Part shown: positions 53,601 to 64,000 of the stretch, one piece after another
Layout: each line of letters opens with the position of its first letter
Numbering within the stretch: the first letter of the stretch is position 1
From: Dirofilaria immitis
Taxonomy: Eukaryota; Nematoda; Chromadorea; Rhabditida; Onchocercidae
Assembly: GCA_024305405.1 (NCBI GenBank)
Contig: JAKNDB010000013.1
Location: forward strand, 124,001-188,000
Direction: 5' to 3'
Length of the DNA stretch: 64,000 nt
Program-made: the position numbers and the translations under genes
Notes under the pieces: model-generated
The model's input: only the letters and a program-made list of their open reading frames with translations
Told to the model about the DNA's origin: nothing
Database searches by the model: none

Positions 53601-54122
53601 TAAAGTAAAAATAAGAACTGAAAATAGCCGGAAAAAATCTTCAGCAGATAAAAGTAATAATAGAGAAAATGCAGAAATGCAAGAATAACGCCACAACTAA
53701 CAATAGAAAATGACGAGACTAAGGCCACAACTAGCAATAGAAAATTACGAGAAAAATTTTTATTTATATTCATCAAAAGATCCTTTTTTGCGAGACAAAT
53801 CCTTATTTATATTCATCAGAAAATTTTATTAGTGTCAGTTCATATAGCCGCATCAGTGCTCATCGTCTCATTATTAAAATAGGATATCTTCTTTTGCTTG
53901 CAAAATTTATAGTTATTAAAAGGATATCATAGCTAAGTAGTTTGCAATGTTGAATAACATTTATTATCCAAATTTTATAATCATTCTCGGGTGAGCCAAA
54001 TTTTATTATCAGTCCTGGATTGAGCATCTCTATGTTAAATGCCTTTTTATGAGATATGATTTTTAATGCTATATTTTTTTTCCAGTAACGAAGGTAAGTG
54101 TTTTTTTAATTTCACTGAATGA
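47629..54122 (+). CDS. Candidate small secreted protein, three exons, 5.3-kb first intron
   Basis: Exons are 47644-47709 (5' end after acceptor TTTTTTCAG at 47629), 53008-53153 and 54086-54122. The ATG exon encodes [20 protein letters not shown], a good signal peptide, and ends at GTAAGT. Exon 2 follows ATTTCAG and is open for 48 codons ([20 protein letters not shown] at its start). Exon 3 follows TTTTTTTCCAG and ends GKCFFNFTE then TGA. Phases are 0 and 2 and agree, giving 82 residues. No family is recognised; the mature part has a basic KSKRK stretch and two cysteines. The first intron contains a zinc finger pseudogene and a retrotransposon relic, which would explain its size. Another frame of exon 2 is open for 43 codons, so exon 2 may belong to a different gene. 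Confidence 0.4.
47800..48756 (+). pseudogene. Decayed C2H2 zinc finger gene with triplicated DLS motif
   Basis: An acidic N-terminal part has three 15-residue repeats starting [30 protein letters not shown] and [15 protein letters not shown] (47878-48012). PLDLS is the consensus motif for binding the co-repressor CtBP. A basic [10 protein letters not shown] stretch follows, then seven C2H2 fingers with H-[TS]-x-E-[KR] type linkers ([12 protein letters not shown]) to 48756. Lesions: an in-frame TAA near 47807; a frame change near 48010-48020; one base missing at GGG 48380-48382; one at TTT 48540-48542; and a TGA at 48580-48582. Fingers 2 and 6 have Tyr in place of the second Cys, and finger 1 is two residues short. 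The whole is intronless, which fits a processed or long-relaxed copy. The ancestral role would have been transcriptional repression in the nucleus. Confidence 0.8.
48757..49690. other. Spacer between zinc finger pseudogene and retrotransposon relic
   Basis: No gene is recognised. Near 49420-49460 the phrase TTATCACAGAAAAAAT is repeated twice. A retroelement LTR could lie here, but I cannot match one by eye. Confidence 0.4.
49690..52080 (+). mobile_element. Degenerate BEL/Pao-type LTR retrotransposon, gag to reverse transcriptase
   Basis: Pieces appear in the order expected for Pao elements, in changing frames with many stops. A gag-like block (LPTYSG, then [10 protein letters not shown], then DALQAVRG) spans about 49960-50120. 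A CCHC zinc knuckle is at 50520-50561 (C-X2-C-X4-H-X4-C, with two stops inside). The aspartic protease region ([14 protein letters not shown]) is at 50791-50832 within a 145-codon frame at 50665-51102. Reverse transcriptase starts at 51370 with [20 protein letters not shown] and [19 protein letters not shown], continues with [11 protein letters not shown] near 51565, and ends with [20 protein letters not shown] near 51880-51950. The YVDD core, RNase H and integrase were not found, and no LTR pair was matched, so the element is truncated and dead. It lies on the same strand as the host intron. Confidence 0.88.
52081..53007. other. Intronic sequence after the retrotransposon relic
   Basis: AT-rich with no recognised gene. 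The remaining 3' part of the Pao element would be expected here, but nothing similar to RNase H or integrase can be read. Confidence 0.4.
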
Positions 54123-54518
54123 ATAAATTTCCTTTTAATGGTATGTATGCTTGAATGTTACTAATCAAGTAGCTTCGACGGTGAATCTACCCATTTTTTA
54201 AACTGTATATACATTCACTAGTTTTCTTGTTGATTTAGTAAATTAAAGAAAAACTTTATATTTATTCGGATACTAAAAGTTTTTGTCCTTTTAACAAACT
54301 CTGTTGCTTAACAGTTTATTAGCTTTTTAATTTTTAATTAAATAATAAATTTAATTTTTAGTAAGTATTGGCTTTGTTTTTATTAATTGGGCAGTTAGCT
54401 ACTTTTATTGGAATTCAATAAATTTAATATAATTGCTCAAAGATTTTTATTATTCGACACGATGACAATGATAAAATAATTTATTTGTTTATTAACAAAT
54501 AAGGTTTTAATTTTTCAG

Positions 54519-54726
54519 AAGAACATTAACAAGTTTCGTCAAATGGCTTTTGATAAATCTCGCTTTAATACCAATGCATTTGAATGACCATTTTGTTCGG
54601 CATCTAAATTAACGGCCGAAGGTAAAGTAGTTTTAATGGAAAATCAAAATCTATTGAAAGCAATTTCTGATCTGAAAAATATGAGGAAGTTCACGAACTA
54701 AATTAGAACCTGTGTTGGTAGACAAG
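54519..54726 (+). pseudogene. Exon-like block with an in-frame TGA
   Basis: Bounded by acceptor TTTTTCAG and donor GTATGC. One frame reads KNINKFRQMAFDKSRFNTNA then FE, a TGA, then PFCSASKLTAEGKVVLMENQ, and continues as a helical-looking sequence to a TAA at about 54702. A TGG codon in place of the TGA would give a continuous block of over 50 residues. It may be an upstream exon of the ankyrin-PARP relic that follows on the same strand, but I cannot assign a domain to it. Confidence 0.4.
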
Positions 54727-56428
54727 GTATGCGTGTTTCTTAGTTTGAGCAATATTGCTACCACAAAGGAAGGTATTAGATGTTACTATGCAGAAAGTTA
54801 GAAATAGTGTCGCTAATTTTTATTTATTCAGTTATTTGCACATGTGAGAAAATTTTTTGTAATGAAATTTGAGGTAATGAATTATATTTAGGAAGTACTT
54901 CATCCATTTTGATTTGATGTATGAGCGAAGGATTAAAAATCTTAATTTCGAATGTCGAATTACTTTTATACTAAGAAATTTCTACTGAAATTTCTATTGG
55001 AATTTTAATTTCGAATCTTTTTTTTTTTATTTTCAAGAGCAGTTGGATTTAATTGGATTGATTTGAAGTGAAACATCATAAATTTATTATTATTAGTGCG
55101 TTAATAAAAATTTCATTAATATTCAGCTTATAATCTGCTTAAAAATAAAAAGTTAAGTGACTTGAAATCTTATTGTTCGAATCACTTCTTAGATGCTAAT
55201 TAAGAAAGTGAAATGATTTAGATTGGAACTGAGATTTGAATAAAATGGAATTGAACAGAATTATAGATTGTTCCTTGCAGGTCAGTCACTCTTGTATGGT
55301 GTATAGAGCTATTCATTATGGACATTCTTACTTAGCCACTTATTTTTTTCGAAGGTTTCTCTATTTACAATTTCAATGATTTACATATTGCGACATTAAC
55401 GAATAATGTGGAAGCAATAAAGTTAGATTGCATATTATATAGTAGTATTATAGCATTATAAGTTATAATGCTGTTTTATTCTTTAATAAAGTTAACAAAA
55501 TAATTTCTTTTGAAAGAATTCGGTAGTAATCTTTGTATGTAAATTTATATGAAGAAAATAAAAGCCTAAACATAATTAATAGTTCTTTTTACGATTTAAT
55601 TTTCTAATTTACTTATTGCTTATTGTTTTTCTCAACTGCTTTGCTTATTTCTGTTTCTACTAATTTTTATTCTTCGAAAAACAGTTTTCTGATCCTTGAA
55701 TTTTAAACGACGACGTATCTCAATAAAGTGTTACTTCTAACTTTAATTCATTGTTAACCATAGTCACTGGTAGAGATCCTAATTTTTTATATAACAAAAC
55801 ATTTCACGTTGGAAGATAAAATATTTGAAAAATCCAAGGTTTTTTAGAAGGATTTCTATGCTTACGGGGTTTTTAAATTTTATAGAAATTCATGCCTATT
55901 GCGGTGATCAAAAAGGACAATTAAATCGAGATATAATATTTTTACATACTAAAAATAAATGTAAATGTCAATTATTTGAAATCATTATTAGCGACGTGAA
56001 CCGGATTTAGATGGATGGTATGATTTTTTGCTAATTTTTAAGGCAACAAAAGGAAAAAGTGGGAAGTTTTAGATGTGTGAATATAATTTATTTTTAATAA
56101 GTGAAGAGATTGGATTAGGATAAAAATGCTTAGTTAATTAAAACAATTATAACAAAATTTGTTTACTGAGTGTAAAATTCAATGATCAAATTGACTTAAT
56201 AGTGATAAAGATTTTAAGTGTATTAGATTAGATTATCAGTTTTTTTTTTTTACCGTGGAATGATATTATTAGTTGATATAATAACAGATCAAGCGTGATG
56301 TGCGGAAGAATGTTTTTTTAGGATAATCAAATGAAAATTTTTGGTTGCATCATTTTGATATATTTCCAAAAATACTCTATCTTATTACGTTTATAAATGT
56401 CATTTATTTAACTACGTTCTTTTTCCAG
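54727..56428. other. Intergenic or intronic region
   Basis: AT-rich. One open frame at 55825-56010 has no recognisable motif, although it is less hydrophobic than most chance frames here. No other feature is seen. Confidence 0.4.
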
Positions 56429-56887
56429 AGATCGGATTCATTATGCCGCCGTATGTAAAGGTACTTGACCTTTGAAATATTTACTGAATATTGGTATTTC
56501 ACCTATTTTTATGAATAAAAAGAGATAAATGCCATTACATTGAGCATCACGAGCCGGTCGAACAGAAAACGTTAAGGTGTATAGTTACTTCAATGTGAAT
56601 CGGGTTCTGTGATTGCTAGATTTTAATGAAAATTTCGTTCTTTTATCTATATATTCTAACTTCAAAAAATAGAAAAAAATTTCAGATTCTAATGTAATAC
56701 AAAAATATGATGAATCAAAGCAACTGCAGAAAGTTAATAATAAAATAATTGCTAGATGACGGTTAAATTGAGGATGAAAAAAACTACTCACAAATAAAGC
56801 CAATGACAATATCATCGCCAGCAAAAAGAAAGAAATTGATAACAGATGGGAAAAATCAACATATATTAATGCAAAAGCTGTGTTAAA

Positions 56888-56960
56888 AAAGATAGCACTT
56901 CACATGGCTCTTCAAAGGTCAAATTAAAAAGGATAGCACTTCACATGGCTGTTTCGAAAG
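56888..56960. repeat. Local duplication of an ankyrin-coding segment
   Basis: AGATAGCACTTCACATGGCT at 56888 recurs as GGATAGCACTTCACATGGCT about 41 bp later, reading IALHMA in both copies. The duplication puts the two copies in different frames and adds to the decay of the ankyrin-PARP relic. Confidence 0.75.
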
Positions 56961-59273
56961 ATCATATAGAAGTTAGTTCATTTTTTCATTTGAGTCAAAA
57001 GACATACTAAGTCTCATTGAAAATGAAACTAATTGTGACCACTAGGAATCTATCAATATAAGACATGGAATTATTTTTGGAAAATCTAAACTAACATGAC
57101 ACTTATATTTCTTTGTTCAGGTCATAAAATTGCTTCTGGATCTTTCAAAATATGATAGACACAGCTAAAAACAAAAACTTATACCATTGATGATTTCTTG
57201 TGAGAGAGGATATCTATTAGTTCTCGTATTATTTTAATTATAGTGGGTCATGAAATTTATGTGGCGAAGTTAAAGGAGAGAAAGGAAGAAGAACGTTTCT
57301 GAAAAGCAAAAGCAGTATTTGATATAAATTATGAATTGGATTGTGTAGTGCTAGATGATTTTTGTTGTGCATATCTAAATAATGTTTTTGTGCTTCAGAT
57401 CATCTGCCGTATAATGAACTGTTATTTTCACTTATGATTTTTAGGTTTATATCGTGGAAGTATGTTACAATTATATATTATGTAGAAGACATATATAACA
57501 TTTGATTATGGTCAATGGTAAATCTAACGCTAAATTGTTTATATGATAGAATTTTTACATGAAGCTTTCTCTGCTATCATCAGTAATTTTTTTGTATCTC
57601 AGAGAGAAAAATATCTCAAAATAATTACAGATGATAGCTAACAAAATTTCGTATGAAAATTATCCAAGTATTTGAATGGTGGACCATCCTATTAGTTCTT
57701 TCTGTTAAATTATTTGAAAAGTTTATTTTAGAGAAGTTGCTAATATACTGATTGATGTTGGTAATGTAGCGATCGAAAAAGATGATAAACTAAAGGGGAC
57801 ATTATTAACGCATGCTATTATTAATGGACAGATACATATTGTTGCAATGCTGCTGCGCCGTGGTGCTTCACCACTTTTTGCAGACACTTCGGGAAATACC
57901 AGCACATTATGCTGCTGCCTCTAGATGGTATCATTTTTATTGCATTGTAATCCTTTTATAATAATTACAGAAATTTCAAATCATTTAATCTTCCTCAACC
58001 CGTCAATACGTGATGATTTGATACTGGCATATTTGTTGCATGGAACGATTATTTTCCTCTGAATACATTCATCATAAAAATCTAATATAAGTATTTTCCT
58101 TTGGCTGTGAGCTAATCCGAAGTAATTTTTTAATATAGAATTGTAAATCTTCTTTTTAGGTTGGATTATTTGAAGCTTCTAGCGAAAGTCAATTCAAGCT
58201 GCTTTTCGATGAAGAATAATTGGCATTTAACATCCTTTCTGTAGCATATATGAACGGCAAAAATCAAAAGGTATTTTTGCATTCCTATTGAATTTCGGAA
58301 ACAAAAACGTATATTGATAGAAAGAATACTGTTCTACAATGCCAATATGCAATTATTTTGATTCCGTATCAGTTGCATTTGAGGCCTGTATGTAATTTGT
58401 TTTGCATGCATATATGTGAATGCGTATCGGATAGTTATGTTTTCACATAAAGTATTAGCGGGAAAAGGTATCTAATCCATCCTGTTTCTATTATGACACA
58501 TATAAGTTGAATTAATCACTAAATTGCTTTATGCTATAGTAAATAGGCTAAATATGTTTTGGACAATTGAATAATTTAAGAAAATAAATCTTATTTTTAT
58601 AAAGCGAAATAATATTTTGAAATATGCATTTTATATTATGCCATTCCACATAATTATTCATTTTTTAACAGTTCTTTTTTTTGCAGGAAAGGGTACTAAT
58701 TGCTCTCTCAAAGGTGCAACCTTGAATCCTGCATTTCATTGTTTCTGTACTCTACAATGTAAATTTCAGGTAGACAGTACAGACGATGGCACTGATGAAA
58801 GAGAAATTGAGAAAACTTAAAAAAGGTTAATGTCGTCAATGTTTCAATTCATTCTTGATGGATGATGCAGATTTACTGAATAGAAATGGTCAAGGTAACT
58901 AATTATTGCGAATGAGTAATAACGAAATAGGTGGTCATAGTCAGATTAGGAATTTTTAAAGTGGAGTTAAAAGCAGGTGGCGAATCACAAAAAAGAGAAT
59001 CACATAGGCTTATTTCGTTAATCTCAAGATTTAATATTTGTTGTTTCCCGCCGTTCTTAATTTGCATTTGATTATTACGAAAGTGGAATAATAATGAATT
59101 GATAAAGAATGAATGGAACAGAAATAAAACATATTCTTTAAAATCTTTCAAGAGCTAGTGAGTAACGTTAAAATTGGTTTTGAAATTTTTTAAAAATTTT
59201 TAAAAAGCATTTTTCTAGGGAAAAATTTTCTTTTTTATAATAAATTTAAATTTTAATGAAGCCTGTTCATTTC

Positions 59274-59353
59274 TACAGTTTATTATTATTCAGTAAAATA
59301 AAATTTTCAGGGCTACAGTTTATTATTATTCAGTAAAATAAAATTTTCAGGGC
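59274..59353. repeat. 40-bp tandem duplication including a splice acceptor
   Basis: The unit TACAGTTTATTATTATTCAG followed by TAAAATAAAATTTTCAGGGC occurs twice in direct succession. The second TTTTCAG is the acceptor for the open block 59351-59541, so the duplication created a tandem pair of acceptors. Confidence 0.9.
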
Positions 59354-59541
59354 TGTTATTGTGCGTCGTTTCTCTGGATCCGAAAGTATTGCTTCAGTTG
59401 CTTATAATTTATCGCAATAATGCTACTTCAAATGTTCTAATAGATCACTGGATGCAGGATAATAAAAATAAAGCCAATAATGAAGACATAGATGAAGATT
59501 ATGGGCATGGTAATTCTGCGAAAAAACGAAACAAGCGATAG
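59351..59541 (+). other. Exon-like open block within the ankyrin-PARP relic
   Basis: After TTTTCAG one frame is open for 62 codons: LLLCVVSLDPKVLLQLLIIY, then an acidic stretch (NEDIDEDYGH), then a basic end (AKKRNKR) and TAG. It could be an exon of the ankyrin-PARP gene read into its intron. The acidic/basic tail is low-complexity. I recognise no domain. Confidence 0.35.
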
Positions 59542-59913
59542 GGATTGTGTAACGGAAAGAAAAGTTATTTACTCTAATTTTTATCAATGATTCAATTTCT
59601 ATTTCACATTAAATTAAATTTGATTACTTGGTAAATTCTCAAAAAATTTAAAAATTCTAATTTCTATTTTTAGTCTTTTATTTTTGTTCGGTATTTTATA
59701 TGTAAAAAATTAATGATCGTAAATTTTTTTTACTTCTCTGAAATTTCTGTTTAAAGGATGGTCGGAAAAGATGGAAGAATTAAGTCGTTACGCTCGTCGG
59801 GCAGATTGCTTCACAACATCATAAAAAGTACTATAATTGGTGGAAAAGAACATAAAATAATGAATAATCTTCTAACTACAGGAGGTGAGCGATAGGGATT
59901 GTGTAACGGAAAG
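59535..59913. repeat. Dispersed 26-bp direct repeat
   Basis: GCGATAGGGATTGTGTAACG followed by GAAAGA occurs at about 59536 and again at about 59889. Flanks differ beyond a few bases, so this is a short segmental copy and not a tandem array. The first copy carries the TAG ending the preceding open block. Confidence 0.8.
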
Positions 59914-62900
59914 ACATTCTATTTACGAATTGTGGTAAAATTGATAACGCAATTGGACAGTATCAATTAACATATTTAATATATTGAAAGAAGTAGATAA
60001 AAAAAATTTTTGGCTGTATTTCGATCAAAAACTGGAAATAACTTCATAGACGTCAAAAGTTTTGTTAAAAACTTATGAAATATCGGTATATTTGATACTT
60101 AATTTTTCAAATTTGGACCATCGTTTAGTGAACGAATAAAATTATCATTCAACATTGAAATATTTCAACAATCGATTTAACTGATTGATTTTAAATATTG
60201 GTTTAAATATCTCAGATATTTTGATGAAGACCAAAAATCAAATATTAATAGATTTGAAATTTGATTGGCGAAGTTTATACTATTGTCTGTCGAGTTATTG
60301 ATGTTATTAATAATGCTTTGGAAGCGAAAAAAACTTTATTTTTTCTAAAGAACTATAATATAACACAAACATTTTAAATTATAAAACTTTACTGAATTTT
60401 GCAAAATTAAAATGCAAGATATATTGCTGTTACTTACGGGAAATAATAATGAGAATTTTTAAAATTGTTTTAATATTAATTTATTCAGGCTTGTAAGAGT
60501 GGATTTAGATAAATGCGGAAATATTGCTGATTTAGATATTAATCTGGACAAATTCAACGTTATTAATTGTAAAGCTGTCGAATGTCCAAATTACAAGTTA
60601 CTTAAGGATATTAGCAATGTGAAACGATTGCGGAAACATATCAGAACGGTACGTTACAATGGATTATCATTTCGGAAAAGAAATGAGAATGGAAATAGGG
60701 GATGTATTTTAATTTTAAAACTGGCTCAATTCGGAAACTTGGGTTTCTTTTGTTTTTTTATTTCAATCCTACAGGATGAAATCTTCAACAAATTCTAGTG
60801 ATATCATTCAGATTTATTCTTATCAACGTTTGCGTATTCCATTTAGATACCTCTCTCGATCAAATTAATCAGAGGCACAAAAAATTTTAATGAAGCTGTG
60901 AAATTTAATGAAGGAATTGGAAAACTGTAGCATGATGACTGATAGTTCTGAAAAATTATTGAAGATTTTAGAAGCACAATCACGATAGACAAATGAATTC
61001 TACAGGTTACTGTTTGTCTGTTGCATCATGCAATAACATTCATTAGGATACGATTAATATACCTTTGACTACTGTACGAGTTCTTTCTTATTGCCTTTTA
61101 TTTATATGAATTTCAGTCTGAATTTATTGTATTATCATGAAAATAGCATTAGCTCGAATTTATTTAAGCAAGAGCAATGTCTGAAAAATTGTAAGTTTAC
61201 GGCAAGAGTTGTGTGCATAATTTAACAGAGTTCCGATTTAACAAACATATTAAATTTGTGGTGAAACGAATAACTCTTTAAAATGATCTTACATTATACG
61301 ATAAATCTAGAACTGGCAGACTTTTATTATAAGACAAGAATAATTTGTATCAATAATTCAGTATCATTGATATTGTTATAAATATTACTATATATATCGA
61401 AAACTAAATAAGTAATTTATTATTAATCCACTTGAAAATATCGTTTGCTATAAAGCTATAGATATTACATTTTGCTTTTTAAATTAATATTATTAGGCGG
61501 TTTTGAGAGCAGTTAAGGATGATTGATAATGAATCGATTTTGAATGATTATGAGAAACTAAGTGAATATTTATATCATATGGAAATAGCTGGTAAAATTG
61601 TGATCGCAGCGGCACACAACATGGATCATATCGATCCGTATATATAAGATATAATACTATAAATATTGGTGTTCTTATTGTTTCTTGACGTTTTTATTTA
61701 TATAAAATTAAAAAATTAAGTTCCATCTGAGGTCAAAAAAATCGTAGAAGATAGTAGATAACATCAAAAATAATATTTTTTCAAGGTAGGATTATATCGC
61801 TTGTTGCATGTCTAGATTGTGAAATCAGAATGATTTATTTAAACTAAATTTAATTAAATTCAAAATTCGTTATGAAATTGAAGCTTTGCTCTTTTCTTTA
61901 TTAAAATTATTCATCATTTGTGAAATTTTATGGACATCTGTGGGATTAAAAAGTCATAAATTTAGTTATTTAGATATATATCGAGTGCTTTGGAATGTGA
62001 ATTAATACTACTTGATCCAGATAATCGGATAAGCAACGAACATGTAGAATATTCAGATAACATCGCATTGTTCAGTGGATGTTATATATGAAGTAAAAAG
62101 TCGTGAAGCAGTTTAATAATCATGCACTCGAAATTGACAATCATAGGCTAATTTGTTTAAAATTTTTAGGTTAATTGAATTGCAAGTATATATTTCTTAT
62201 GTCATAAAAAATATAAATTACCAAAAATTCTTCTGACTAATTGTTGTAATTTAGTCGGAAACTTGTTCTTACATGCTTGATTTTTTAAATGATTTTGTTG
62301 AAAAATTCTATCTGATGCATGTAGTTCAATGTATTAGTTTTTTTTTTTTTTTTAATCCAATGGTGTGTTCTTATATGTGGATGACAATATGTTGGTGATC
62401 ATTTAATTGCATTTTAGATATTTGTGGCATGGGAAAAAAACTGGAGAATATGCTTATGTATATTAAAAGTGGGCTTAGTGGCATCTTCAGCATGTACTTC
62501 ATTAACTGGCCAAGCTTTTGGACAGGCCAGTTATTTTTTTCATACTTCATGTATTTCGAGGAATCGGTTTAATTGATTATTTTTTTGAAAAATTGACATA
62601 TAAGACTGTGTAGATTTGAGCAAAATCTGACGTACATTATCAGATGTAATTGTTTTATAAAAAAATGACTAAACAGTATCAAATTGTGTTAAAATGTGCT
62701 TCTCGAAAGTTAAATAATATAATTAGGCTCAAATAAGATATAATTTTTCAGCGAAATATTTAAACTGGTTATGTTCTAAAAGAACTCCAAATTTGAGCCT
62801 AATTTTTATAAGGAATTTATTTTTCCGATATATTTGAGAAAATTAGTAATTATTGCACACCATTAAGCAATGATTTTAAATATATTACGTTATGTGAAGT

Positions 62901-64000
62901 GTGGTTTTTCAACTTCTTATTTGAAAGATTTATTCTGTAATAGACTTGTATAAGAAATCTCAAATTTATGATGCACGCTATTAAAATCAAATCAAAAATT
63001 TGTTAAATCAAAATTAGGCAAATGTTGTCTGTTATTTTTGAACATTTTGCAAGTAATAAATAGATATTATTGATAGCGGAGTTAGACATATAATATAAGC
63101 TGAATTGTTTGAAAATGTCAACTAAATTCCTGAAAACATAATAAAGAATAATAATTCGTATAAAAATCTTAAAATGTGAGTTGATATTCGTGTTGAATAT
63201 GTTATTGAATGAGATCTTATATAATTTCAAGAATAATTTTGAAGTGAAATATAAAGTTGCTGAACCATAGAGTGCGTAATTTGGTCGCACAGAAATCAGT
63301 GAGATGGGAGTCTAATAGTTTAATATACAAAGAAGTAGTGCATTATCACCGTTGCTAACCATCGGACTATCATTTTTTCCTAATTTTTTTAGTTTCGTTA
63401 GTTTTAGCTTAAAATTATAATCATATTTTTATCAAGGCTGTAAAAAATTCCAACGGATAGTTGTTGACCTTAAGGTAAGCCGTTTGGTAAGATATTACTG
63501 CATATGCAGCTGCATGAGATTTATTAAATCCATAAACCAGCAAAATTTGCAAGAAGATTAAAAAGTAAATTTTGTTCTCTTGTTTTTATCTGTAATTTTT
63601 AGTATTTTTATTGATTTTCTGTATAGATTGAAGATTTTATTTTTTTTTTTTTAGGTATCAGTGGGAGAGATTTATCATAAATCCAATCAGATACTATTTA
63701 TTCGAATGAAAAGGATAAACTTGTTACAATACATTGAAAGTTGTCGGAGAAATGCAACCAGATCCATATTATGATATGGCAATGGAAAATGTATTATTTA
63801 AGTTCTAATTTTTTCGAACTATATTTGTCAATGTTAATGTGACCAATAAAAATATTAATTAATATTAGTTTCTGATTCAATAATGCTATACGATAACAAA
63901 AGATAATGTATTCTATAAAATATATAAAAATGATATCGACAATGAAAAAATCATTATGTTTCTTTCGCTGTTTTGTTATCTACGTTTTAATAAATATCTG

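Larger units (their letters stand above)
56429..63810 (+). pseudogene. Relic of an ankyrin-repeat poly(ADP-ribose) polymerase (tankyrase-like)
   Basis: Ankyrin pieces: DRIHYAAVCK (56429-56460, between good splice sites); PLH-stop-ASRAGRTENVK near 56530-56575, with TGA where Trp is usual; VIKLLLDLSKYDRHS near 57121-57165; and exon 57732-57927, with THAIINGQIHIVAMLLRRGA and a frame change before AHYAAASR. Exon 58160-58270 adds LDYLKLLAKVNSS, then a shift. An intact exon at 60489-60648 contains DLDINLDKFNVINCKAVECP. Exon 61522-61647 (YEKLSEYLYHMEIAGKIVIA) resembles a helical region. PARP catalytic pieces: YLWHGKK at 62418-62440, giving the NAD-binding His; ENMLMYIKSGL in a second frame; SLTGQAFGQASYF in a third; then SVGEIYHKSNQ near 63655 and GEMQPDPYYDMAMENV at 63744-63791. 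PARPs transfer ADP-ribose from NAD; ankyrin-bearing members are tankyrases (TANK-1/PME-5 in C. elegans). The catalytic domain alone needs at least three frame changes, which fits a pseudogene. A badly sequenced real gene is less likely. Confidence 0.65.

Noticed and set aside
54519..54600. Orcokinin-like neuropeptide reading (MAFDKSRFNTNAFE)
   Set aside because: It is a superficial resemblance only. There are no flanking dibasic sites or signal peptide, and the frame continues past the TGA as a helical block.
57723..57905. Minus-strand 60-codon frame
   Set aside because: It is the shadow of the plus-strand ankyrin exon of the PARP relic.
63003..63290. 95-codon minus-strand frame
   Set aside because: It is an AT-rich, Ile/Tyr/Asn-rich chance frame with no motif, lying in an intron-like part of the PARP relic.

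Overview
The window is nuclear DNA of a nematode. It is very AT-rich, with low-complexity intergenic DNA, many short exons, AG acceptors after T-rich tracts, and gene families typical of nematodes. A filarial or other spirurid worm is my best guess, but that is inference and no species is claimed. All gene models were built by hand from splice sites and codon phase, with no transcript or database support.

Layout. (1) 1-9340 is AT-rich intergenic DNA with several tandem arrays, including a 66-bp satellite at about 7945-8570. (2) 9341-22550 (+) is a single-pass membrane protein with one CUB domain; its introns carry several minisatellites. (3) 24266-29537 (-) is a complete 13-exon ankyrin-repeat and SOCS-box gene that most resembles ASB3, predicted to be a substrate receptor of a Cullin-5 ubiquitin ligase. 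(4) 29538-33883 is a divergent intergenic region with a 95-bp tandem array. (5) 33884-37811 and 40522-44990 (+) are two tandem paralogous genes for CCCH tandem zinc finger RNA-binding proteins (TIS11/TTP/MEX-5 type). (6) 47629-54122 (+) is a candidate small secreted-protein gene. Its 5.3-kb first intron holds a decayed seven-finger C2H2 zinc finger pseudogene with a triplicated CtBP-type DLS motif, and a decayed BEL/Pao retrotransposon. (7) 54519-63810 (+) is a string of exon-like blocks from an ankyrin-repeat poly(ADP-ribose) polymerase (tankyrase-like), with stops and frame changes. It is most likely a pseudogene.

The clearest functional genes are the ASB3-like gene and the two CCCH genes. 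Each of two otherwise intact models (ASB3-like; CCCH copy B) needs exactly one base added in a homopolymer (C5 at 26560-26564; A4 at 42140-42143). That points to sequence errors there rather than gene death. The zinc finger, Pao and PARP relics carry many more lesions, including stops caused by substitutions.

I found no convincing new multi-gene system. The most interesting items are the expanding CCCH pair with a possible 60-nt cassette exon, the nested insertions inside one intron, and the ankyrin-PARP relic. No tRNA, rRNA, CRISPR or prokaryotic feature was recognised.
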